Assembly: GCF_933775445.1 (NCBI RefSeq)
Contig: NC_065878.1
Location: 17,743,395 to 17,807,394 of the forward strand
Source: Argentina anserina
Taxonomy: Eukaryota; Streptophyta; Magnoliopsida; Rosales; Rosaceae
Direction of reading: 5' to 3'
DNA: 64,000 bases
Shown: positions 1-12,257 of the stretch, one piece after another
How positions within the stretch are numbered: position 1 is the stretch's first letter
Layout: each line of letters starts with the position of its first letter
Translations under genes and position numbers: made by a program
The notes under the pieces: model-generated
Databases searched by the model: none
What the model was told of the DNA's origin: nothing
What the model saw: only the letters and a program-made list of their open reading frames with translations

Positions 1-1087
1 TTCCTTGACGATGGTTTAAATGAGATTTGCGCATTCAATCCCATCAGCAAGTTCCTTGCATGACAGCAACCCCATGTCCCCATCACAACGTTCTTCGATC
101 AATGTTCAATCCCATACAGAGATACAGATAGAGGAAAAACTGTAGTTAGTAAACAATTCAATTTTTTAAACAAGACCTTTGCATCTCAAAAATATCCAAC
201 CTAATTAACTTGCCACTGAACCATTTGATTTGATGGTATATAATCGATATATAATTAGTTAGGTCTCAATCCTTTCCTTTCTTAATTACTTCAATCTTAT
301 TTGTAAAAGACCAAACGCCAAAATTTCGAATGATGTTGTAACATTATGCTATTTTTTCTGCGAATGGTCAATATCTCCATGAGAATCTTTAGCTGTCCCA
401 AATGGCCACCAACAGAATAAATTCTAGGGTTGATCGACATATAAAAACAGCACTGTCAGAATGTATTGTCTCGTATTATTTCTACCCTATGATAGATGAT
501 TGATCTATTTTTGATTTTCAAAATATAGTAAAACTATATATAAATTAATCAGATTGGATGAATCGTTTGATAATGTAATGTGGCTAACAAGTAAGACAAA
601 AGGAGTTTCATTTCACTTCATGCCAAATGCGTGGCTGGGGCGCAGCCGCGCAGGGCATCAATGTTCGAACAGTTGAAGGGTTTCCGGATCAATTATCAAC
701 TTAATACGATTAACGATCAAGACGAGGGTAAAAAAAAAGAACAAGAGCATGCATGGACATATTTTGAAGAAACACTTTTATTCACATTCTATCACAAGCT
801 AGGCTTCGTCAGAATAGTAACTAAAACACAAGTTACATCTTGTCAAGAAACTAGAGTACTGTATCCACAGATGCATGATGGGCTGCACCACTAGCTTCAT
901 ATGTTAATCTACTTGTTACTCTGTGAATTAGGACATAGATTCATGTTGGTCATATATATTTCTATTAATACTAGAAAGAACTCCAATATCAAAACACTAA
1001 TTGAGCTATTTATATGTAATAATTTGAGGAAAAGGGGGGGGGGACACTAACGTCTAGCGACCTATGTTTGTTGTATACTAGTGGTGG
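1..1087. other. AT-rich intergenic DNA, no supported gene
   Basis: I see no conserved protein, RNA gene or clear repeat here. A short plus-strand frame at 631-894 has no recognisable domain and is probably chance. Confidence 0.5.
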
Positions 1088-1092
1088 AGCAC

Positions 1093-4023
1093 TGTCACGA
1101 CCCCAAATTTTCGAGCATGAAACTCAAATTTCGAAGTCATGAAAAACACTAAAACAATCTCAATGAATCGAAATCATTATAAATGTCACAGCGGATCATC
1201 TCTGAGTTCAAAATACAACTGAATCAAACCGATTATTACAAACCAAATTATAATTCAACATTATAATAAATGAAAATGTATAATCCTCACAACAACCTCA
1301 CAAGATAGTCAACAAAAATCCTCACACAAGCTGGAAATAAATAACTTCAAGTCCTCTGAGCGGTCCATCAATTCCCGCTAATCCACACATGGGGAGTTAT
1401 CCACTACACCATCGAATTGGTGCACCGAGATTGTAAACACAAACCCGGTAAGCTTTACAGCTCGTATGAGTAAAAACAACAATAAAACTCACATATCAAT
1501 ATATACGGAAATTAACAAAAACATCAAATATAAATGCACTCATGAGTCAATGGACGACCCATCTGGTTGTCCAAAATATGAAAATGAAAGTGCTCATGAG
1601 AAATTGGGCAACCCCTCTGTTTACCCAAATGCATTTATAATACGGGTACTAATGAACGCTGGTACACCTCTGTTATCCCTCACGTAGTACACCGCCGATA
1701 TTGGGCAACCTCCTGCTACCCAACATCCAAACATAGGAGTACTCATGAGCCGATAACCCATATGTTACCTCACATGCAGTACTCCGGCAGACAGACTAGA
1801 GCTCTAACTATATCGTAACTTTCGCCCGGCCAAATGCTAGGTTCCGACATGCCAAATCGCGTCCGAAGACAAATCACGTCCGAATACCAAACATGTCCGA
1901 AGACAACTCACATCCGAAGACAAATCACGTCCGAAGAAAAATCACGTCCGAAGACAAAATCTCGTCCGAAGACAATTCACGTCCGAAGACAAATCACGTC
2001 CGAAGACAAAATCAGGTCCGAAGACAATTCACGTCCGAAGACAATTAGGTCCGAAGACAATCACGTCCGAAGACAAATCACGTCCGAAGACAAATCACGT
2101 CCGAAGACAAAATCACGTCCGAAGACAAATCACGTCCGAAGACAATTCACGTCTGAAGACAATCACGTCCGAAGACAAAATCACATCCGAAGACAAATCA
2201 CGTCCGAAGACAAAAACGTTCTAACAATCTCCATGTTAAAACCACATACAATAATCATCATGTCATATTGTAAAATCAAAACACATGCTCGATATATAAT
2301 CTCGTCATCAAAATGACATATTCTCAACGAAATCATAATAGTATATAATATAGCAAACTATATATAAATGTACCTATTTACCATTTATATAAATATATAT
2401 ATATATATACTCCACTAAATCATATACATGTCATACTTCATCCTTTAAAATTATGCATAATCTTGAATCTCCGCAAGGGTAGATTCGTAAATGTGTGAGA
2501 TTTTACTCACCTTATAATCTCGTGCGTAATTCCACAATTTCCAAAAGTAATTCATTTTCTTAATTTATCGATCACCTTGAACAGATAAGAAAAGAATTTA
2601 GAATCATTTCGTAAACCTTAAATGCCGAAACAGTAATAATAAGTTACTGTTTAGCAATTTCTGGTTTTACGAAATTACTGTTCACGGAGTTACTATTCAC
2701 GTATTCCTGTACATATAATACTGTTTACATATTTCTGTACGTATGAATACTATTCAAATATAAATACTGTCCCAGTAAATAATAATACTGAATTACTCTT
2801 CCAAAATTATTTTTTACATTTACTGAAAGTAATTTACATTAACATTTACCGTACGTAAAATAAATTAACATTTACTATACGTAAATCACATTTTTACATT
2901 CACCGTCATAAAAATAAATGTTTACAATTTACTGTTTGAATCACTGTTCACGCGCCGCCGCACGTTGGGTATACGCGCACTCGCCGGCGACCGCGCGTGG
3001 GGCCCACGCGCCAAGCTTAAAGCCGGCTCGTAGCACGCCACCGCCACCCCATTCTCCCCCTCTCCTTCTCCTCCACCCCTGCACGGCCCAAGGCCGCCAG
3101 TAGACCACCTCATGCACTCACACGCGCCACCTAAGGCGACGGTGTTCGACACTCCACCTACATCTCCGATCTTCCTCCAAATTCCTCCCAATCGATCCAA
3201 AAACACCACACAATCACACACAAACATTCAATTTCATCAATTCATACCTAGATCGAACGATGGAGGCTTCGATTCGTCGTCGGTGATGCTTGAGAGGCCG
3301 GCGACGTCGATTCAAGCAGTGGCGAGCGTGTGCGGTGAATTGAGGCTCAACCCTCGTCGTGGGGGGCTCCAGAGGTGAGAGGAGACGGAGGCGAGCTCGC
3401 CTTGAGCACCGAGTCGGTGGAGGAGCATGGCAGAGGAATGCACGAGCTTCGGATCATCATGCAAGCTTCCCGGGGGCGAGGGAAGGTGCGCCGAGCTTGG
3501 GGTTTGGTGAGGAGGGCCTCGCGAAGCCGTAGAGCGTGGCGGTGCAAGCCACGAAGGGCTGACGACGGAGATCGCCAGTGAGGATGTGAGATCAGGGAGG
3601 GAGAGAGGCTCGAGAGAGAGAGAGGGAAGGAGGGAGGCGTGGGGGGTGAGGAGAGAAGTGGGTTTCCGAAAATGAAACCCTACTTCAGAAATGTTTCCTT
3701 TTATACCCTTTTCTAAATCAGAAACTAACTTCCGTCGTTAATAACTTTCATGTTCGACGTCTGATTCGAACGCGTGATGTGTCCTCAAATTCGTATCAAC
3801 GAGCTCTACAACTTCTATGAAGGAAGTTTTCGCAAACGATCGACGGAGTGAAAGTCGATATTCACGTCACGGAAATGTAACGTTTTTCTAAATAAACGTT
3901 ACGATAATGTTTCCGTTTTCGACATACCACTTCGCGAAGCATACAAATTCGTTTAAATAAATTTCACAAATTTATAAACTTAAAAACTATTCAATACTCG
4001 TTCTGAAAAATCGGGTTATTACA
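1093..4023. mobile_element. Solo LTR of an LTR retrotransposon (about 2.9 kb)
   Basis: The element begins TGTCACGACCCC and ends GGGTTATTACA, the TG...CA ends of an LTR. It is flanked by a perfect 5-bp direct repeat AGCAC (1088-1092 and 4024-4028), the target-site duplication expected for LTR retrotransposon integration. No gag, pol, primer-binding site or second LTR is present, so I read it as a solo LTR left by LTR-LTR recombination. Its length suggests a Ty3/Gypsy lineage with long LTRs (inference). It contains a short-unit tandem array (1852-2218) and a GC-rich stretch near 2940-3660. Short frames inside it have no recognised product. Confidence 0.8.
1852..2218. repeat. Tandem array of a 16-18 bp unit inside the solo LTR
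   Basis: About twenty head-to-tail copies of a unit close to CGTCCGAAGACAAATCA, varying by one or two bases in the A/T spacer. The array forces an open plus-strand frame (1834-2316) that repeats arginine-, serine- and lysine-rich peptides; I treat this as a by-product of the repeat, not a gene. Confidence 0.85.
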
Positions 4024-4028
4024 AGCAC

Positions 4029-4705
4029 TGATGCGACTTTTCGAAAGGACCAGGGGTTGAAAGAGGAAGGATTGATTACGTACCTAATATCACCACTGAT
4101 GTACATTGTTGAGAAACATCGTGAATTTGATCATGAATGGAGTGTTGAACAAAATCTATACTGTTTTCTGAAGGATTATTACTGTCTCTGTCACGAAAAT
4201 GGAATACAAAAGAAATAAGTACGACGTTAAAGCTCGATTAATTATAGAGAGGAACAAGCTTGAACGTACATCTAATGAGGACCATGCATGAAACGAAACT
4301 TCTAATACTGCCCGGTACTAATGCTTATTTAAGATAAATATGTTCTGTTTCAGTTTTAGTACATATGTATAGTCACATTCTAATTCAAGCAAAACCCTTG
4401 TAAGTTTACAAAATCAAGATACATTATCATAGGTAAGAATTAGTACATCTAGTTCAAAATTATCTTCACTCTCACTTTTCTTTTACTTGAATGATAAAAA
4501 ATTCCAAATTAAGTACCGCATCTGGGTTCACCTAAGCAATAACTAATCAAAAATTATTCTCAAGTATCATTAGATATATGTATGTAAATCGAACTATGAA
4601 AAAATTCTTTTTTTTTTATTAATTTACGATCGGATCAGATCTAAATGTAAAAGGGTGATTGAACATTTGAATATATAATTTTCTTAGTCAATATTATTAG
4701 TAGAG
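4029..4705. other. Intergenic DNA between solo LTR and LINE
   Basis: AT-rich sequence with no frame, RNA gene or repeat that I can support. Confidence 0.4.
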
Positions 4706-4865
4706 GGATAGCTACTTTTTTTTTTGATGAAAATACGAATGTATTAAGAAGAACTAAGGATTACAATCAAGCTGTAACACATCCCGGATACAAGGCGGTA
4801 CAGAGTACCATTCCTGGGAATGTTCCGATTCAAAACCAATACTAGCTAACCTATGAACTACTTGA

Positions 4866-5794
4866 TTACAAGTTCTTGGAGCAAAAACTATAGAAACAAA
4901 AGATAAAAGCATCTAACAAATTCCGAATCTCATCAGAAAGTGAGCTCAAGACACTATTATCCTGACCCAGTTCATGAATATCAAGCACTGCTTCCTGACA
5001 ATCCGTTTCCACAATGACATTACTCATATCTAAACGTTGAATAAGATAGAGCCCCTCCTTAATAGCTAGTAATTCTGAATGTTTAGCAGACAAAATATGA
5101 GGAGCTTTCCTACTAAAGGCAACTAGAAAACTACCTTCTGTATTGCGCATGATTCCCCCAAGACCTCCATGAGGCAGAGAAGGTAAGAAGACACCATCAA
5201 CATTCAATTTTGAAGTATGCTCTAGTGGTAATTGCCACTTAGTCACTTCTTTAGTTGCAGTTGCAGAATAAACCATAATGTGCTTTCTCAAATTCATTAA
5301 GCCATGTCATAGCTCCAAAAAAACAATTGAGTAACAGGTTTAGATTTATCCTCCCATAGCATATCATTCCGGTTTTTCCATATTGCCCATATAGCCATAA
5401 TCATACTTCTAAACACTTCAGCAGAAGCATGTATTGGTAAGTGCAACATCCATTCTTTAAAAGTCATATGAGGTTGCAGAGAGTTAACATGATCAAAGGG
5501 AATATGATTAAGAAACTCATATGCGACCGCACACTTACAGAAGAGATGAAGAGTATCCTCCGCAGGATAATTGCAAAGGAGGCAATCAAGAGGACCAATA
5601 TATCCTTTAGACACCAACTTAGTCCGAGTAGGTAACAGATCCTGACAAGCACGCCAGGCACATATTTGGACTTTGCCGGGTAACTTAGCTTTCCATAGTT
5701 TCTTCCACAGGTGCGTGTAAGGATTACCATGAGAAGAGGAAACCAAAATATTACTCAGAACATGTGACTGAGCAACACAATAAGCTAATTTCAC
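4866..5794 (-). pseudogene. LINE zinc-binding region and RNase H-like domain
   Basis: The upstream part (5794-5297) has the W-x(n)-CxxC-type pattern typical of plant LINE C-termini, including LPGKVQICAWRACQDLLPTR and CLLCNYPAEDTLHLFCKCAV. It is followed, 1-bp overlapped in another frame, by an RNase H-like fold: KLNVDGVF, GGLGGIMRNTEG, AKHSELLAIKEGL and IVETDCQEAV. The D, E and second D expected of RNase H are visible. The two pieces would be one polypeptide in an intact element, so a frameshift separates them. Confidence 0.75.
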
Positions 5795-6013
5795 CGTAAA
5801 ATGACCTTTCTTTTCAGGCTAACAATAATACTTATCTGCAGTAGCTTGAGGATTGAGAGGCACTGCAAGAATTTTCTCTACCACTTGAGGTTGAAACAGG
5901 TTATGAAGAATAGTACTATTCCACTATCACCGTCCAGCAATGAATAACTCTACTACCTTAGTTTGTGTGGCATGAGGAGGTCGAGTAATGAGGTATCAAG
6001 GGCAATTCAGAAT

Positions 6014-8110
6014 CTACTCATAAGTCCATATCCTAGCACTTGTACCAGTTCCAATCTTCCACGATATACCAGCTTTGATAACTGGCAAACTATCCACGAT
6101 GCTTCTCCAAGTGTATGATGGAGAAGACCCTACAATAGCCTGAGGAAAAGAGGTATACGGAAAGCACCTTTCCTTGAACATTCGAGCTACCATGAAGTTA
6201 GGTCTAGAGAGAATACGCCACCCTTGCTTGGCCACCGTAGCAAGATTATGAGCATACAAATTCCAAAAACCTAAGCCTCCCTCTTCCTTAGTTAGGCAAA
6301 GCTTGTCCCAACTTCTCCAATGGATACGCTTATGATTATCTGAATCACCCCAAAAGAAACCAGCACATACCTTATGAACGTCATCACATAAAATTTTGGG
6401 GAGTAAGTGACTCATAGCATACTGCGGCATGGACTGCACCACGACCTTTATAAGCACCGTTTTACCAACACATCTGAGAATTTTCGTTTTCCAACCCTCA
6501 AATTTCTTCGTGACACGCTCCAAAAGATACTGGAAAGCTTCAGTTTTAGATCTTCCAACACGCAAAGGAAGGCTAAGGTGCTTATCGTGCTCCTCAACAC
6601 ATTGAACTCCGAGAACTCCAGCCAAATAACTCTGAATCTCACTAGGCACATTCGTACTAAATACCACACTGCTCTTCTGAAAATTTACTTTCTTTCCAGA
6701 TGCTCTTTCATAAAGGTCTAACAACAGTGACGGAACTTGAAAAATAATCTCGAATGGGCCAATTTTTTTTTTTGGGTTTGAAACCTAGTCAAGTTAGGAG
6801 GCTCATCACAAAATACTCTTCATTTTCCTCTAAATTCCCTATTTAAATTAAATATAATCGTGATTTATTAATAAGTATGTCGGATGTGATATGTATATGA
6901 AAACTATAATATTTTTTTAAGAAAAAAATAATCACCATTTAGTATTGGGAATAACATATTCGTAAGGAAATAAAGATAATTATTTTTCCGGAGGGGCAAT
7001 TTATACTAAACATATTACTAATTGTGCAATTAAAATCTAATTAAGGGGAGAATTAATTTTTGCTGGAGGAGTTGTGGCCCTCTCTGGCCTCCAAAGAGAT
7101 CCGCCACTACCAACAACCCATGTATTCGCTGACATTCCTGAAGAGTAGTAGTCCCAAACAGAAAACTATCGTCAGCGAAAAAAAGATGATGCAAAATCGG
7201 CACATTAGGACACATACATAAACCTTGCAATTGTCTAGTATGTATAGCTTGAGATAAAAGTGACGAGAGACCCTCAGTACAAAGAATAAACAAATATGAT
7301 GATAAAGGGTCACCATGCCGAATGCCTTTAGATAGAACAATGCGATTAGTAATCTCACCATTTACCAAGATAGCATACGAAACTGACCGGACAATACTCA
7401 TCACAATAGACACCCATTGAAGATCAAAACCCAACTTAAGGAGCATGGCTTGGAGGAAAGACCACTCCAAGCGATCATATGCCTTCGAGATATCAAGCTC
7501 AAGTGAGACAAAGCCCTTCTCCTGAGATGTACAATGATAGAGAAAGTGTTCAACCTCCGCAGCAATAAGAGGATTATCAACAATCAATCGGTCTGGTACA
7601 TACACACTTTGTAACGGTGACATAACTTGAGGGAGTCAAATCTTCAACCTGTTGGCAATACACTTGGAGGCAATTCGATACAAAACATTACATAATGCCA
7701 TAGGTCAAAAGTGAGCAGCCTCCGTAGGGTTTTTAATCTTTGGTATCAGACATATATGCGTGAAGTTAGAACCTTCCCAAATATCACCCTTCTCCAGGAA
7801 ATTACGAATAGTAATGCAAACATCTGAACCAACCATGCTCCAATACGTTTGAAAAAAGAAGGGAGACATACCATCAGGGTCAGGGCTTTTTGAAGGATGC
7901 ATTTGAAACAATCAAGGCCGTGCGTATCTCATCATCAGAATACGGTAAGAGAAGATTAGCATTCATGTGAGTACTGACCTTGGCAGGGGTAGCTTGGAGA
8001 ATCTGCAACAAAGCTACCTCATCAGTGCCCTCAGAATGAAACACATTTGAGTAATAAGAGTGCAAATGAGTCTTGATCTCTGAGATCTCCCGAATGACAT
8101 CTCCCTGCAT
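6014..8110 (-). pseudogene. LINE reverse transcriptase, broken
   Basis: Fragments in different frames join into one RT: a fingers region (8110-7880), a segment with SPDPDGMSPFFFQ (7911-7705), the palm with DISKAYDRLEW and the catalytic FFADDSFLF (7623-7110), and thumb/connection sequence beginning LDLYERASGKKVNF (6724-6014). FADD is the usual plant L1 form of the catalytic motif, so the active-site residues survive. Frameshifts and stops lie between the fragments and a hAT insertion splits the palm from the thumb. The enzyme cannot be made as one chain. Confidence 0.8.
6726..7109. mobile_element. 384-bp hAT-type MITE inside the LINE
   Basis: Ends are AGTGACGGAAC... and ...GATCCGCCACTA, imperfect inverted repeats of the common plant AGTGGCGGATC class. 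Flanks are CTAACAAC (6718-6725) and CCAACAAC (7110-7117), an 8-bp duplication with one mismatch, as expected for hAT. Removing the element and one flank rejoins the RT reading frame at the Leu-Leu of HGLLDLYERASG, which confirms the borders. It has no coding capacity. Confidence 0.8.
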
Positions 8111-8260
8111 GGTTTTGAGACTACTGATTCGATTCTGCCTCTTCCTATTTGAGGCTTTTCTGATGAAAGGCGATCCCCATCCTTAAGCCACAGAGCCCGA
8201 GAGCGTTGTTTCCAATAAGTTTATTGCTTGTCAAGAATAACACTGAGACGAGCATGCAGA

Positions 8261-8417
8261 AGCAATACAGCTCCCACAACTAAGTAGAGATAATGCAGAA
8301 GCAATATTATAAGTAGCAATATTTTGTACTTGAATCATGTAACATTTTTTTTATAAGATAATGCTTTGTATATATTGATGCAAAAGCAATACAGCTCCCA
8401 CAACTAAGTAGAGATAA
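8261..8417. repeat. Pair of 33-bp direct repeats
   Basis: A 33-bp segment starting AGCAATACAGCTCCCACAAC occurs at 8261-8293 and identically at 8385-8417, with 91 bp between. It lies just beyond the 5' edge of the LINE. It may mark a local duplication or a rearranged insertion junction; the origin is not clear. Confidence 0.7.
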
Positions 8418-8711
8418 GCACAATGTCACAATGTACCCGCTAATGTTCAGATAATGTTGCTTCACTTTCATACGTGCATGTTCAATTTATTTTCAGCATA
8501 GTAATTTATAAGGAGCAAACCATACCACTTCCTAGCCGAAATTACCAAAACAAAATTGATTGGTTGCCCCGCAGCAAAGCGCGGGCCATATTCCTCGTAT
8601 ATATATAATTCATTGTTGCCGCAAGGCAAATGCTTCACCTCCCATATACACTTATGCGGAGATTGTTCGAGGCTCTCCTCAACCCTTGAAATGTTCGAGC
8701 ACTTGCATGCT

Positions 8712-10704
8712 TCATTGACTCTGAAGCTCCTCGCTGATAAGAATATGTAGTTTTTCGATTACACGGGCACATAAAATGATATACTTCACAAAGCCAACTT
8801 CATGTCTTGTACCTCTGTAACCTCTAACCTGAACCACGTTCAATGTTTTTCTAACACAAAAATACTCTGGTGCATTTGGTGTAGTCCATATATCACCAAC
8901 GTCGTCCAAATCACCACCCTGAGGAAATTATAGGGCAACATGTCATTATGGATATACATATATAGTTAATCATAATTCATGTTCATAACTATAGAGTATA
9001 GTCTACAATTCTACATTGGCTAAGTGATCTTGTCATATACTAAGAGAATTAGTTACTCACATCAACATCAATTATTCTCCCGGGGACTATTTGGATTATC
9101 AAAGCCATCATGAAAGGGAAACTCCTTAGGAGGTACTGTATCCCTTTTTGTTCACAACTGAGCATTGCAGTCCTTAGTGTTAACTGCCCCACACCAAGGA
9201 CAGAAGTTACACCATTAGATCCCAGTTAATGTGGAAGAACATGTTCAATTAATAGACGCATATATAAGAACTGAATAAACATATACGTACGTGTTCAAAT
9301 ATTAACGAAATTGACGGGGCAACTTAAGTTTCTAGAGGGATACCTGAAGCATGTAAGTACATACGGTGAGTTTCCCAGCGCAAAGTTGGTTGACGAGTTG
9401 ATAGAGGCGATCCCCCATTGCAGGATCGCCTTCTGGCTCCAGTCCAAATTCAAAAGAAGCCACTTCCAATGCTCCCTGCTCCAATGTCGAAAACATCCAT
9501 TGTCCCTGAATACTTCAAGTGCTTCAGATTTGGAGCCTCAATTTCAATCCAAGGATTCTCAGACATGATGAACTTCTCAATAACTAAGCCTGCAAGCCTC
9601 AAGTTTTGTCCACTAATTTGAAGGCCACCAGTGTTCTAACAGTTCTTTAGACTCAGGCTTTCAAGCAACGGAAGATTTCCTAATAACACATTGATTCAAG
9701 GATTGAAAGTTGACAATCTCGGTCACATTGAAGTTGCAGGGTGAGAGAGTAAGGGATTCAAGAGGCCGATGTTCATAAATAAACTGAGGCAGAACGAATG
9801 CAAACCATAGGTTGATAGTTTTCCATCCAATTTTGAACAAGGTTGACGAATTATGTTCCTCTTATTAGGATTGCGGCTCAAAATTGATTTATTGTCTATT
9901 TTAGATTCATTACTTCTGAAGAATTTGGGTAAGTTATTCTAGTGTTTCTAGGATTCTTAGAGTTTTCTTTAGAAGTGAAGGTTTAGGATTCTTGTTATGA
10001 ATCATAATCATATTATAAGTTTGACACATTATGAGTCTATAAATAGGACATTAGAAGGATGGTTTTAAGTGTGGTCGACAAGCATGATCGAGGCGATCAT
10101 CCCAAGAGAGTTTAGGGAGCAGAGATGTCAAGGGAGAGTATATCACTTGGGATAAGCTGTGCGTTTAGAGGAATTATGTGAATAACTGAATATGATATGT
10201 TGTGGATCAATTGAGAGTTCAAATATCTAGAGAGATACAAGCTTTGAGAGTTTGAGTAATTTAGAGAGTTCTCCATTGTGAGAATTTAGGTTGTGAGGAG
10301 AGAGATTATTTAAGAGTGTGAAAGAATTGAATTATTCTTCAATTGTAATCTTCTTCTTATTTAGTGGATTCACCATCACCATCACCAGCAGACGTAAATC
10401 AACTGTTTTGATTGAACCTCGTTAATTCTTGTGTTTGCTTGTATTGTTATTGGTTATTGTCTTCAATTAGTTTCGGTCTTGGTTTAAGTGACCCGAATTT
10501 CCTAACACTTCTTGCATCATCTTCACCATTGTAGGAGAAGAAACGCTCATTGAATTCGACATTTCTGGATCTGCGCCATGCATTCTGCCAATTCCTTGAG
10601 AGAACGGAAGTTCTGACCGCCTCCCGAAATGTGAGAAAGGAGACTATCATTACAAGAAGATGGTCAGGCAAATAAGGGTTCGGGTCCATGTTTCTGAAGT
10701 TCAC
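8712..10704 (-). pseudogene. F-box/FBD (LRR-type) gene, decayed and interrupted
   Basis: On the minus strand an F-box N-terminus begins at 10704 (or the internal Met at 10689): LPDHLLVMIVSFLTFREAVR and TSVLSRNWQNAWRR are diagnostic. LRR-like pieces follow at about 9840-9660 (GWKTINLWFAF, ESLTLSPCNFNVTEIVNF) and 9640-9450 (IEIEAPNLKHLKYSG). An FBD domain lies at 8909-8712 (LNVVQVRGYRGTRHEVGFVK). In plants this family provides substrate receptors of SCF ubiquitin ligases. The copy has lost internal LRR sequence, contains stops and frameshifts, and is split by an LTR-like insertion after residue 70 or so. It is not functional as read. Confidence 0.75.
9844..10507. mobile_element. LTR-like insertion in the F-box pseudogene
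   Basis: About 660 bp of unrelated sequence separates the F-box from the LRR remnants. The right end is ...TTCCTAACA and the left end is TGACGAATTATG (or TGTTCCTC ten bases on), so the ends fit TG...CA. The region near 10360-10440 resembles the R/U5 part of Copia-type LTRs. No clear target-site duplication was found, and internal F-box gene sequence is missing, so the exact limits are uncertain. Confidence 0.45.
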
Positions 10705-12207
10705 AAAAGGTGGTAAGGGGAAGATCGGTGCGATATGGTAGAAGTAGTTGCAGTGATTTTATAGATGACGAAAGGGTACGTGCATGCCGATTCATGATGA
10801 GGTTCTATTGAATTTGGTAGGTTTGGGAAAAGATGCGTCTCTTTGGTTTCTTCTATATTTTGCAACAGCAGATGCATATGGTTATTACTGCAAACGGGAG
10901 TTCGGTTTCCAAAAACACGTCATAAGGAAGCGTCTTCTTCTTCTTCTGTCTAGTCTCTTCAACGATCACATAAAACCCTAGACGTGACAGAACCAGATCA
11001 ACGCTCTTATTTTCCACTCCATGCCCAGTACTCTAAACAGGAAGGCTGGTTCTTTTCTCTCTTTTCGTGTGATCGTGCCCTAGTACTATTGATAATTTGA
11101 GACCTCGACGACGCGGATAGAGTCATTGAAGATGGACTCTTCAATGACTCTCCGGATCTATGGTAATCATCAGTTAATTTACGAAACTGTTTTATTATGG
11201 AGGAGCAGGAGCTTATTACAATTGAGTAGATACGAAATTACATATATACTTGGGTCACAAGATAACTAGATTCATTAGCGACTTAGCGATCCAGCCTCCC
11301 TCTGAAAAAGGACTATTTGTAGCTAGGCCTCGAAGGATTGAAGAGTTGACGGTACTTGAATATATAGGCGTAGATAATTAAGTGATTTGATATGAGATTG
11401 ACTTGATGAAGTAGCTTGTAATAATCGCGCAGCGATCTTTATTTAATAGACTTGAGCTTGAGCAGATCCAGTTCCAGTAGGCCAAGACCAAAAGAACCAG
11501 TTTGATTTTATTTTAAAAAGAGGATCAAAGGTTTCACACCTACCCCTTGTGGTGGCTGTTCTAAATTACGTACGGATATTGTGCTCGGTTAATTGAATGA
11601 TCTACCTTACATATCAAGACTCGAATGATCACCCTAGCCTTTAGATGCATGGCAGAAAGACAATAGCGCGCCACCAGAAAACCCTCAATATCTAGTGCAT
11701 GGCAACATGCACCACCGGTTAACTTGCTTGAAAATTAAATAGGCAACCAATCTCAACATGCACCAGATATGCTTGATCCCAAACTGTTTCACTGATCCTT
11801 AAAGTTCGTTGTATAGGAGGGTGCAGGAAAATATCATTGCCTGACTACAAGGTCCCAAATGCAAATGCATAGGCACGCCTCCGGCTTCCAAATCTCATCA
11901 CTGTTCTAATTTTTTGGTCTTTCATTCTCTTCTAGCTAAAACTTTTTAAAGCTAGGTTGCTTCTTTGGTGTTCCCCTAGGCAAGCATTGAGATTTATGGA
12001 AGAAAACAAACTCAACATAGCCTAGTTCCCACGGCTCAAGTAATACTGAAAAATTGTTCCTTCAATTTGTGAAATAGGGTACGTGCTCCTTCCCCATTAT
12101 GGAGCAAGGAATATACAATGGCAAAAACTTGTTCTTGTTTCATTTGTTACTAGTTTTGAGGCCGAAACTGAGAATTTAGAGTTTTTGTAGACATCTGAAA
12201 GATGACA
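10705..12207. other. Intergenic DNA with one short perfect hairpin
   Basis: No supported gene. A perfect inverted repeat with 14-bp arms, AGAGTCATTGAAGA (11119-11132) and its complement (11138-11151), surrounds a 5-base spacer. It is too short for a plant microRNA precursor by itself. Confidence 0.4.
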
Positions 12208-12257
12208 TAATTATATGAAATTATTACAACGTGCTAAGGATCAATTATAACTTTGGT
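12208..12257. repeat. Left copy of a 50-bp direct repeat
   Basis: This segment, starting TAATTATATGAAATTATTAC, is identical over 50 bp to 14307-14356. The pair exactly brackets the Copia-derived composite. It is much longer than the 5-bp duplication made by Copia integrase. Confidence 0.85.

Larger units (their letters stand above)
4706..8230 (-). mobile_element. 5'-truncated L1-type LINE (non-LTR retrotransposon)
   Basis: Reading the minus strand, reverse transcriptase (about 8190-6014), a zinc-binding RT-associated domain (5794-5297) and a plant-LINE RNase H-like domain (5297-4866) follow in the usual order. The 3' end is a poly(A) run, seen as poly(T) at about 4709-4720. The upstream endonuclease domain is missing, as in typical 5' truncation. 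The frame is broken in several places and a 384-bp hAT element interrupts the RT. I did not find a convincing target-site duplication, so the 5' edge is approximate. Confidence 0.8.

Noticed and set aside
1834..2316. 160-codon open frame over the tandem array
   Set aside because: The frame stays open because the repeat unit lacks stops; the peptide is just the repeat translated, with no domain.
11119..11151. Perfect hairpin as a microRNA precursor
   Set aside because: Arms are only 14 bp with a 5-base spacer, too short for a plant precursor.
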